This document shows, piece after piece, positions 16,816-23,975 of a DNA stretch of 64,000 nucleotides (within the stretch, counting starts at the first letter, position 1; each line of letters starts with the position of its first letter). The stretch spans positions 1,914,490 to 1,978,489 of the forward strand of contig NZ_RAPQ01000008.1 of NCBI RefSeq assembly GCF_003610555.1. The letters are read 5' to 3'. A model generated the notes under the pieces. It searched no databases. It was not told the DNA's origin and saw nothing but the letters and a program-made list of their open reading frames with translations. Made by a program: the position numbers and the translations under genes. The stretch is from Marinifilum flexuosum. GTDB lineage: Bacteria > Bacteroidota > Bacteroidia > Bacteroidales > Marinifilaceae.

Positions 16816-17844
16816 TTATTGAATGTGAAGTAATCCTGACTGATCGATCAAATAGGTGAAAAACAGAGATAGTAAGAATGCAATAATTGGAGCGATGATC
16901 CACATGATAAAAAAACGATCGACTTCAGTTTTTTTGAATATGTTACGAAAGCCTAGTTTGGCAACTCCAATGCCGATTATTGCTCCCACGTTAAGCTGAA
17001 CCAACGAGGTGGGTATTCCTTTTATTAAGGATGCACCCAGAAGAAGGCTGGCCGAAATGAATGCAATAATTACAGCTTCTATTTTGCCAAAAAGAACAAT
17101 TTGCTTTCCTGTGTTTTGAACAATTTTATCTCCAAATATGGAACTGCCAATACTAAAGCTTGGTGCTACAATTAGTGTAGCAAGTATTAACACCTGTAAA
17201 TATTGATTTTTTGCAACATTAAGCTCGATACACGCCATGGATGAAAGGGGACCTGCTGCATTTGCCACATTATTTGTTCCTATGGAAAATGCAACATACA
17301 TCGACATTGCAAGGATCAAACCTTTTAAAATATAGCTGTTATTTATTTTTTTGGAGATGGTATAACCCCGTTTTCGAATGGGCCTGTAGATGTATTTCCC
17401 GGCCATGTATGCAAGGATAAAAGAGAGCAGTGGCATAACAAACCATGTTGGAATAATTTCATACAATAGTTTGTCTGAATTTAAGGAATCGAAATACAAA
17501 GCAGGTGCGGTAACCGCCATAACGGTTGCCTGACTGGTAGATTGTGGGATTCCAAATAGATTTGCTATAAGCAATGAAAAAGCTACAGAGAGCAAAATAA
17601 TGGATACAATTGAAAAGCTCATCAGTTCAGGACTAAGTAAGCCTTTTCCAATGGTTTTAGCCGTTTCTTTGCCTCCTGTAATTGCACCAAGAAATACCAT
17701 TAAGCCAAATAAACCGGGAATTAAATTCTTTTTGATGACATTAGATCCGTAGGCAGCCGAAAATGCTGGAGCAGTACCACTTCCTCCCATGGTAATGGAT
17801 AAAAAAATTGCAATGACAAATGGTATTAAAAATGGAATTAACAT
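16816..17844 (-). CDS. Pit-type (PHO4 family) inorganic phosphate transporter, compact
   Basis: Membrane protein with about nine or ten hydrophobic helices. The second PHO4 signature is clear (GTNNVANAAGPLSSM, about 190-204). The first is altered: the N-terminus has GGSGTAPAFSAAYGS where GANDFANAFGTAVGS is usual, retaining only part of the pattern. At 342 aa it lacks the long cytosolic loop of PitA (about 500 aa). Phosphate/cation symport is the family function; the changed first signature leaves open another anion such as sulfate. No PhoU-like gene is adjacent. A minus-strand TATTTTTG box is at 17873-17880. Confidence 0.78.
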   Translation of the reverse strand: MLIPFLIPFVIAIFLSITMGGSGTAPAFSAAYGSNVIKKNLIPGLFGLMVFLGAITGGKETAKTIGKGLLSPELMSFSIVSIILLSVAFSLLIANLFGIPQSTSQATVMAVTAPALYFDSLNSDKLLYEIIPTWFVMPLLSFILAYMAGKYIYRPIRKRGYTISKKINNSYILKGLILAMSMYVAFSIGTNNVANAAGPLSSMACIELNVAKNQYLQVLILATLIVAPSFSIGSSIFGDKIVQNTGKQIVLFGKIEAVIIAFISASLLLGASLIKGIPTSLVQLNVGAIIGIGVAKLGFRNIFKKTEVDRFFIMWIIAPIIAFLLSLFFTYLIDQSGLLHIQ

Positions 17845-17872
17845 AGATTGAATATTTTGATTTTATAGAAAA

Positions 17873-17880
17873 CAAAAATA
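17873..17880 (-). promoter_or_regulatory. -7 box of the Pit-type transporter gene
   Basis: TATTTTTG on the minus strand, 28 bp upstream of the start; matches TAnnTTTG. No good -33 element seen. Confidence 0.35.
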
Positions 17881-17959
17881 TCATCCGCTAATTCCGAAAG
17901 GAACAGTTCTAAAACGTAATGTTGTAGGTGTTTGTGCGTATTTTAACTTGGCTTATAAA

Positions 17960-18598
17960 TTACACTTCGAAAATATGATGCTTGATGGCATAAACAACCA
18001 GAGAGGCTGTGTTTTTTGATTGAGTTTTTAAGAGTAAATTTTCGCGATGTTTGTCAACGGTGCGTTTGCTTATGCATAATTGGTTCGCAATTTCATGGTT
18101 TGATAGCCCTTTACAGATATTATAAAGAATCTCTGTTTCTCTTTGGGTAAGATCGGATTTGTTGTCGTGTTTATGACTCAGGTTTTTAAAGATGCTTTCA
18201 AGAATTTCAGTTGAGAAAAAGCTATTGTCGTTGATTACCGCTTCAATGGCTTGTTGAACTTCTTCGAATTTGGAATTTTTGAGCAGAAAAGCCTTTGCCC
18301 CCGCGTTAATCATTTCCGAATAATAGTTCTCATTGGCGTGCATGGAAAGGGCAATGATTTTTGTATTAGGGTATTTTTTGCATACCTCTTTGCTTGATTC
18401 AATTCCATTCATTACTGGCATTTCGATATCCATTAAAACAATATCAGCATACCAACCTGATAAAAGTGTCATTAAATCCTTTCCATTGCCAGCTTCTTTG
18501 ATTTCACAATTTTCCATTTGCTGTTCAAGAAGAAACTTTAATCCTTCTCTGAATAGTTCATGATCGTCTACTACAGCAATCTTTAGTACTGATTTCAT
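17960..18598 (-). CDS. NarL/LuxR-type response regulator
   Basis: Receiver domain (about 1-120) with the acidic pair DDH at 11-13, phospho-acceptor Asp57 (VLMDIEMP) and Lys in the LLKNS loop, followed by a LuxR-type helix-turn-helix (about 148-205; LTQRETEILYNICKGLSNHEIA, with SKRTVDKHRENL). The ATG overlaps the stop of the histidine kinase gene by 4 bp, so the two are a translationally coupled pair. The targets are not evident from the neighbours. Confidence 0.93.
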   Translation of the reverse strand: MKSVLKIAVVDDHELFREGLKFLLEQQMENCEIKEAGNGKDLMTLLSGWYADIVLMDIEMPVMNGIESSKEVCKKYPNTKIIALSMHANENYYSEMINAGAKAFLLKNSKFEEVQQAIEAVINDNSFFSTEILESIFKNLSHKHDNKSDLTQRETEILYNICKGLSNHEIANQLCISKRTVDKHRENLLLKTQSKNTASLVVYAIKHHIFEV

Positions 18599-19536
18599 TT
18601 TTCAGGAATTTCAATTTTCACATAACAACCTCTGTGTTGTTTATTATTCATCTGAACAGTGCCATTTAAAGATCGTACCCTCGATTTGATATTAGAGATA
18701 CCCATTCCTTCCGTGTTATCCTGTAAAGGAGAATAAGCTTTACCATTATCAGTATAAATTAACTGCAATTTTTGTTGGTATTGTAAAAGAGATATGTCAA
18801 TTTTAGAGGCATTGGCATGTTTTATTGTATTGGTTATTAACTCTCCAATAACCCTGTAGATCACAAGTTCTATATTGTAATCACCCCTTGTATTGTTCAA
18901 TTTTAGGTTCAGAGATATTTGAATTTGTTCGGGTAGATGTATGCCTTCAATGAATGTTTTAATGGCCTTTTCCAATCCGAATCGCTCAAGAATGTGGGGG
19001 CTTAATTTGTTCGATAGCTCTTTAATCGAAAGAATGGCTTCATCGGTAGCATGATCGACCTTTTGCATTAGTTCTGTGTTTTTGGGATGATCAATGCTAT
19101 TGTTTATGGCAGAAACAGTCATCTTAATGCTCGATAAAATTGGACCTAAACCATCGTGCAGCTCTTTTGCAAAAATCTGACGTTCGTTCTCCTCTGTTTT
19201 AATCACAGCATTTAATATTTTGGCTTCACTATCTTTTCGAAGTTTATTAATTTGATCCTGAAGCTGAAAAATTCTTCGGATGTAGAAAGCTCCAATGAAC
19301 ATTAAAAGTGAAATAAAAACAGCAATCCAGTTAGCGAGCGTAAAAATATCGGTATTTGAAGGAGCTGTCCACAGGTGAACCAGTTCGATACATCGTCTGA
19401 TCGCCATCAATAAAAAACCTGCAGATATGAGAATCCAGGAGCTGTTAAATTTTGTTTTTGGGATTAATTTTATTGTGATATAAAATGCCCCAAATTGTAA
19501 TAGTACAGATATTATAAGTGCCACATGCAAAATCAT
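18595..19536 (-). CDS. Membrane sensor histidine kinase (HisKA_3, NarX/DesK-like)
   Basis: Three N-terminal membrane helices (about 4-26, 33-55 and 67-89) with no large periplasmic loop, a short coiled coil (about 90-120), a HisKA_3 dimerisation domain with His127 in KELHDGLGPI, and a HATPase domain (ELITNTIKHANA, DNGKAYSP, GMGISNIKSRVRSLNG). Lack of a sensory loop suggests it senses something in or near the membrane. It pairs with the downstream response regulator. The 330-bp region upstream (19537-19866) has TTCCG-containing degenerate repeats but no clear promoter. Confidence 0.92.
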   Translation of the reverse strand: MILHVALIISVLLQFGAFYITIKLIPKTKFNSSWILISAGFLLMAIRRCIELVHLWTAPSNTDIFTLANWIAVFISLLMFIGAFYIRRIFQLQDQINKLRKDSEAKILNAVIKTEENERQIFAKELHDGLGPILSSIKMTVSAINNSIDHPKNTELMQKVDHATDEAILSIKELSNKLSPHILERFGLEKAIKTFIEGIHLPEQIQISLNLKLNNTRGDYNIELVIYRVIGELITNTIKHANASKIDISLLQYQQKLQLIYTDNGKAYSPLQDNTEGMGISNIKSRVRSLNGTVQMNNKQHRGCYVKIEIPEK

Positions 19537-19866
19537 GTTACAATATTAGGGATATTATTCATGAAAGACTTACGTGAATAAACGTATAATTTCAATTGGA
19601 ATATAAAAACCTTCTTATACCAGTTCGCTTTCAATACTTGGATGGTAGACATGTGTAAAAGTTGTTTTTGCTAAGATTGATTATCCTGAATTGTTAGGGA
19701 TTTGTAAGGCTCCTTTACATGACTTTGTTGTTCCGCAAAACCTTTTTGTTATTCCGTAACATTAGGTGATTAGTCCGTTCGTGAAAATAATCTTTCAGAA
19801 CGGTATTTTATCCTTTCCGTTACAAAGGTGAGTATTTCCTTTATGCAAAGGAAGCAGTGATTTGGT

Positions 19867-20126
19867 GTGCGGAAGGGGTTCCCTCACGTGCGGAAGAACC
19901 AAATTTGTGTGCGGAAGAACCAAACTTGTGTGCTGAAGAACCAAACTTGTGTGCTGAAAAACCAAATTTGTGTGCGGAAGGCTCACCTTTGCGTGCTGAA
20001 GAAGAAAATCGGCGTGCTGAAGCGGTGCCTGGCTGTGCGGAAAGGGTACCTTGGCGTGCAGAAACAATTTCTTTCCGTGCGGAAGCTGATTTTTTGTCTG
20101 CGGAAAGGCTCCCGAATGAACGGAAG
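19867..20126. repeat. Tandem array with exact 21-bp period (12 units plus a degenerate one)
   Basis: The core GTGCGGAAG (or GTGCTGAAG, GTGCAGAAA) recurs at 19867, 19888, 19909, 19930, 19951, 19972, 19993, 20014, 20035, 20056, 20077 and, degenerate, 20098, always exactly 21 bp apart. The remaining 12 bp are nearly identical in the first central units (AACCAAACTTGT) and diverge outward. A last CGGAAG lies near 20121. Because 21 is a multiple of three, several frames stay open on both strands, for example plus 19857-20267 (repeats of CAEEPNL) and minus 19841-20167 (repeats of SAHKFGS). Neither has an ATG, a homologue I know or a good upstream signal. It is not a CRISPR array: cores are too short and spacers are not unique. 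Confidence 0.85.
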
Positions 20127-20145
20127 CTCAACCAATCTGAAATGA

Positions 20146-21090
20146 TCAATTCTTCTCGCAAACCCAAATTCTTCTGGCGAAATTGGCCTTCTCTTTTTTG
20201 CGAACGCTACAATGATCGGTTATGCTCATGCCTGCATTGTTTACAATTTCAGAAATGTCTGTGGTAGAAACAATCACCAAACGATCAGTTACTTTGGCTG
20301 ACGACTCGATGATGTGGGATATGGTATTCTCATCAGCATAGCTAAACAAATTGTATGGCAAGTCGATAATGGCAGCATCGTACCTGTTCTCGATATCTTT
20401 AATATCGGAGCGATATACCGTACTTTCATAATTGAAATGAGCAAGATTTTGGCGCGCTTGTCGGCACACTTTCCAATTGATATCGTTACCTTCAATATTG
20501 TATCCGGCAAAACAAGCTTCGAGCATAATTGTACCAACTCCGCAACAAGCATCCAAGAGTTTTGTTTCCTTGTTGGTTTTGGCAGCCAGGATTACCAATG
20601 CTTTGGCAATGTTAATATTGATTGAATTGCTGTAGGAAAAAGGTTTTTTGTTGTGTTTCTCCCAAGCAAAATCATTTTTAAGCAAGGTTCCAAAATACCA
20701 GGTTCCCTGGTGACAGCAAATGGCATAGGTGATTTTTGGCTTGTAATATTCGGGCATGCCATTAATATTGTAGCCAACATCTCTTAGTTTGTCCAAACGA
20801 TCCTTGTACTTGGTTTTGTCGCCATTTAAAACCACATATTCCACCTTAAAATCATCAACAGAAATCTTTTCATTTTTGATTTTCTCGATCAGTTCCAAAT
20901 AGTCCTCAGATTGAAGCTGAACATCAATTCTTTTTCGGATGAAAGCGCTGCACGTAGGTTCGATCTTGATATCAGAAATCAATAGCTTGTTCTTTTCTTC
21001 CTGGTTGAAAAGATATTTTGATTCGAGCTTACAAAGATCACTTTCGTGATTGTCGTAGATGTAGGTGTATATGTATTTGCTTGCTTGCAT
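20146..21090 (-). CDS. TRM11-like (UPF0020 family) RNA methyltransferase
   Basis: Class I SAM-dependent methyltransferase. Motif I is LLDACCGVGTIMLEA (178-192), motif IV is DLPYN (243-247), the form expected for N2-guanine RNA methyltransferases such as Trm11/Trm14. The N-terminal 150 residues are a divergent RNA-binding region without a clear THUMP domain. The ORF ends with a normal IWVCEKN tail just upstream of the 21-bp array. The substrate (tRNA G10 or another guanine) is inference. Similar proteins are frequent in Firmicutes, so lateral origin is possible but not tested. Confidence 0.75.
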   Translation of the reverse strand: MQASKYIYTYIYDNHESDLCKLESKYLFNQEEKNKLLISDIKIEPTCSAFIRKRIDVQLQSEDYLELIEKIKNEKISVDDFKVEYVVLNGDKTKYKDRLDKLRDVGYNINGMPEYYKPKITYAICCHQGTWYFGTLLKNDFAWEKHNKKPFSYSNSININIAKALVILAAKTNKETKLLDACCGVGTIMLEACFAGYNIEGNDINWKVCRQARQNLAHFNYESTVYRSDIKDIENRYDAAIIDLPYNLFSYADENTISHIIESSAKVTDRLVIVSTTDISEIVNNAGMSITDHCSVRKKEKANFARRIWVCEKN

Positions 21091-21385
21091 TTGTTTTTGG
21101 TAGGTTTAAATTCCTAAGAATGCCCGAAATTATTAAAACCACCTTAACTAACAAAAATCTAGTCAAGTAAAGTTTAATACTAATTACACTATTAAACGAG
21201 CCATATAAATTTAATTCCTTCTATTAAATTGGTCATGCTCAAGCCGCAAGGCTCATCCTTTTTATTCATTAAATAATTTCTTTATTAAGGAATTCATGAG
21301 CTCCCTTCGGTCGGTTCCATCGATGGAAAAGGATGCAAAATCCCGAATGCTCTGGATAATCCAAAAAATGCAATTTACACAAATG
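21091..21385. other. Gap between methyltransferase and lipoprotein genes
   Basis: No gene seen in this AT-rich 295-bp stretch. It has small hairpins (AGCCGCAAGGCT near 21242; CCATCGATGG near 21317) but no promoter-like box I trust. Confidence 0.4.
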
Positions 21386-21420
21386 AAAAAGCAGCTTAAG
21401 GACTAGCTTAAACTGCTTTT
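21386..21420 (-). terminator. Intrinsic terminator of the lipoprotein gene
   Basis: AAAGCAG-TTAAG paired with CTTAA-CTGCTTT with one mismatch, followed on the minus strand by TTTTTCATTT. It is 27 bp past the stop at 21447. Confidence 0.6.
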
Positions 21421-21446
21421 ACAATAATTGTGGGAATAAAGAGGTC

Positions 21447-22652
21447 TTACAAACTTACTGTTTTGTCGGTGAATTGTAATTTTTCGATATTTGTTAGCTT
21501 ATTGGTTCCGTCTCTATTTTCATTGTTATCTGTAACAATAGTAGATTCTTTGTCGGTGCTTATGGTATATTCTGAGCTTTTTCCAGAGAAAATAACTGTA
21601 TTGGAACCAGTATTTCCAGTGATATTATTATCCAATTGGTTCACCGTAACCGTATTGTTGTTGCTTCCTAATAAAGTAACATCTTTTAAGTATTGAGAGC
21701 AGTGGGTGTATGGTTTCGATTTATCAAATTTTAAAGAAAAATTACCATTTAAACTGGCATTAATACGAGCGTTATAAGTTAAGTATGGATGGAAGAACTT
21801 GTTGTTCATTAACTCATAACCCATTGGGTCGTCGGTTTTCATATCTGTGCGGTTGTTTGCCACATACAAGCCCCACATTCCGTGGGTTGTATTTCGTGTA
21901 TATGCTCCCCAAAGGCCATAATAGCTATCGATAACAGCAGCTAGATATTCCTGGCTTAAACTATTTTCTTGAGTTAGCTCGTTAATCCAATCGGTTTGAC
22001 CAATTCCCCATAAATTATTAGATAATCCATTTTTTTGAGCAGCTCTAATTTCTTTTTGAAATTCTGGTGCTGCACCTCGTTTTGATGGTGTGCCATTTTC
22101 ATCAATACCAATACCATAGTCATGAACAAAATGCAAAATTTCTTCGAATGCTGCATCTCTGTGCTCATAGTTTTGATTCATATACCAAGAGCCACCTTCA
22201 ACTTGAATTTCATTTTGATACAATGGCTGCCCAGTTACTTGCTCTCCTACTGGATTGTTTCCATCGTCTTGACCATTTAACAGGCATAAAATAGCATTGT
22301 TATCGGCCATTTTATCGGCTATGGCTGATTTATCGCTGCCATATTTTGAATCAGGGTAATCGGTTAAATAATGATTTAGTATGTTTTTGCATCGAATGAT
22401 TTGTTCGTCGCTTAGTTTATTTTGGGCTACAATATGGATGCTTCCACCATTTGGTGTTGTAACTTTTACGTATCGGTCAAACTGATTGGCAGTACTGTAA
22501 GCACTACCCAAATTGGATGGAATCGTATTACTTATTTCGTTATCGGATATAACAACTGGAGTTTCAGTTACAATGTCATCATCATTACTACAAGCTGTCA
22601 ATGCGAAAGAGCTTAATACGAAAAAGCTGAAAGTTATAAGTTTCTTTGTCAT
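21447..22652 (-). CDS. Lipoprotein with RTX-toxin-like C-terminal tail, function unknown
   Basis: Signal peptide with lipobox ALTAC (Cys21) followed by SNDDD, the acidic residues that often direct Bacteroidota lipoproteins outward. The middle (about 60-320) is rich in Trp, Tyr and Asn and has the segment FEEILHFVHDYG, which recalls a metallopeptidase HExxH helix but does not match it. The last 75 residues (NTVIFSGKSSEYTIS..., then RDGTNKLTNIEKLQFTD) match the end module of hemolysin-type calcium-binding proteins from marine bacteria. I do not recognise the central domain. A minus-strand -7 box TACTTTTG lies at 22685-22692. Confidence 0.7.
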   Translation of the reverse strand: MTKKLITFSFFVLSSFALTACSNDDDIVTETPVVISDNEISNTIPSNLGSAYSTANQFDRYVKVTTPNGGSIHIVAQNKLSDEQIIRCKNILNHYLTDYPDSKYGSDKSAIADKMADNNAILCLLNGQDDGNNPVGEQVTGQPLYQNEIQVEGGSWYMNQNYEHRDAAFEEILHFVHDYGIGIDENGTPSKRGAAPEFQKEIRAAQKNGLSNNLWGIGQTDWINELTQENSLSQEYLAAVIDSYYGLWGAYTRNTTHGMWGLYVANNRTDMKTDDPMGYELMNNKFFHPYLTYNARINASLNGNFSLKFDKSKPYTHCSQYLKDVTLLGSNNNTVTVNQLDNNITGNTGSNTVIFSGKSSEYTISTDKESTIVTDNNENRDGTNKLTNIEKLQFTDKTVSL

Positions 22653-22684
22653 GCTATAAAAATTTTATTTCAACAATCTGGAAG

Positions 22685-22692
22685 CAAAAGTA
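22685..22692 (-). promoter_or_regulatory. -7 box of the lipoprotein gene
   Basis: TACTTTTG on the minus strand fits TAnnTTTG, 33 bp upstream of the start. A hairpin with AAGTCC/GGACTT arms (22724-22729 with 22745-22750) followed by T6 on the plus strand lies just upstream and could be an operator or terminator remnant. The rest of the 384-bp gap (22653-23036) shows no gene. Confidence 0.4.
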
Positions 22693-23036
22693 GAGATAGA
22701 ACTTCTGGCTTTCCTAATCGAATAAGTCCTACTGGTGGTTATTGGGACTTTTTTAATTGCTTTTCCCATAGCTCTAGAATGGTTTTTTAAAAATGGGACA
22801 AAATAATTTGTTGGATAGTTCGAGTAGTAATGTATGCTTGAATTTGTTGGTTGTGTGTATTGTGTTAAGTGTAGCTTACTTTATTTATCCTTATCGAATT
22901 TAATGATGTTACAGGTGTTTATATACGAATTGTTTAAAATTAAAGGGAAGGAATAAAAACAAAGGTTTTAAATGCAAAGATTAAACCATTGGCTCATTAT
23001 CTAGTCTTAGAATCAGTAATTATTAAAAAGAAAAAG

Positions 23037-23888
23037 ATGAATAAGATTATACCATGTGTTTTTGCGGTCCTTGTTGTTTTTGGAAACAGCTTATTTGCTC
23101 AAGACTTTCAGGGCAAAGCATACTATGAAAGTAAAACCACCATTAATATGGATTTTGGGGGAAGACAAATTCCGGAGGATCGTAAAAAGATGATTCTGGA
23201 ACGCATGAAACAGATGAGCGAAAGAACCTACATCTTAAGTTTTAACAGAACCGAATCGGTATACAAACAAGAAGAAAAGTTGGAACAACCAGGAATGGGA
23301 CAGGGCCGAGGTGGTATGCGTATGGGCATGATGATGGGTGCAGGCGGTGAAGATTACTACAAGAATGTGAAGTCGGGAAAATATGCAGTATCGAAAGATT
23401 TATTTGGAAAGATTTTTTTAGTGAACGATAGTTTGCCAAAATTACAATGGCAGATGCAAGCAGAAACCAAAAAGATTGGCAATTATACAGCTTACAAGGC
23501 TACCGCAGTGAAACATGTGAGTGAGCCAAATATGAGGGCGGTTTTTCAGCGAAGAGGTAGAGATCAGCAAGCAGATAACAAAGAGCCTGAGGTGATTGAA
23601 AAGAAGATTGAAATTGTAGCTTGGTATTGTCCTGAGATTCCTGTGAATCAAGGTCCGGGCGAATATTGGGGATTGCCAGGTTTAATCATGGAATTGAATG
23701 ATGGCAGAACCAGTATTCTATGTTCAAAAATCGTAATCAATCCAAAAGAGAAGATCGATATCAAAGAGCCTAAAAAAGGCAAAGAGGTGAATCAGGCTGA
23801 ATATGATGAGATATCGCGTAAGAAAATGAAAGAGATGCGTGAGAATTTTAGAAGTATGAGACCTGGAGGTGGAAGAGGAAGACATTAG
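23037..23888 (+). CDS. GLPGLI family protein
   Basis: Secreted protein of 283 aa with a signal peptide (MNKIIPCVFAVLV..., cleavage after LFAQ). It has the name-giving motif YWGLPGLIMEL near residue 215 and a Met/Gly/Arg-rich low-complexity segment (about 80-100). The ATG at 23037 is used because the signal peptide begins there; an upstream in-frame start would add 16 residues of leader. GLPGLI proteins have no known activity; they often sit next to outer-membrane barrels of the OMP_b-brl_3 family, as here, where the barrel gene follows by 87 bp. A C-terminal RPGGGRGRH tail is basic. Confidence 0.9.
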   Translation: MNKIIPCVFAVLVVFGNSLFAQDFQGKAYYESKTTINMDFGGRQIPEDRKKMILERMKQMSERTYILSFNRTESVYKQEEKLEQPGMGQGRGGMRMGMMMGAGGEDYYKNVKSGKYAVSKDLFGKIFLVNDSLPKLQWQMQAETKKIGNYTAYKATAVKHVSEPNMRAVFQRRGRDQQADNKEPEVIEKKIEIVAWYCPEIPVNQGPGEYWGLPGLIMELNDGRTSILCSKIVINPKEKIDIKEPKKGKEVNQAEYDEISRKKMKEMRENFRSMRPGGGRGRH

Positions 23889-23975
23889 CAGTGATCAGTG
23901 ATCAGTAAACAATGATCAGTAAATAGTGATCAGATAGAATAAACCCACTACTTCATTTAAATTGAAAGGAAAATC
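23889..23975. repeat. GATCAGT tandem repeats between GLPGLI and barrel genes
   Basis: Four or five degenerate copies of (A)TGATCAGTAA. A similar GATCA-rich tract lies at about 50230-50300. Confidence 0.55.

Noticed and set aside
19867-20126. CRISPR array
   Set aside because: Core is 9 bp, spacing 12 bp with near-identical spacers, and no cas gene is near.
19795-20267. Several overlapping ORFs on both strands of the 21-bp array
   Set aside because: All are open because the period is a multiple of three. None has ATG or a leader signal. Kept only as a repeat.
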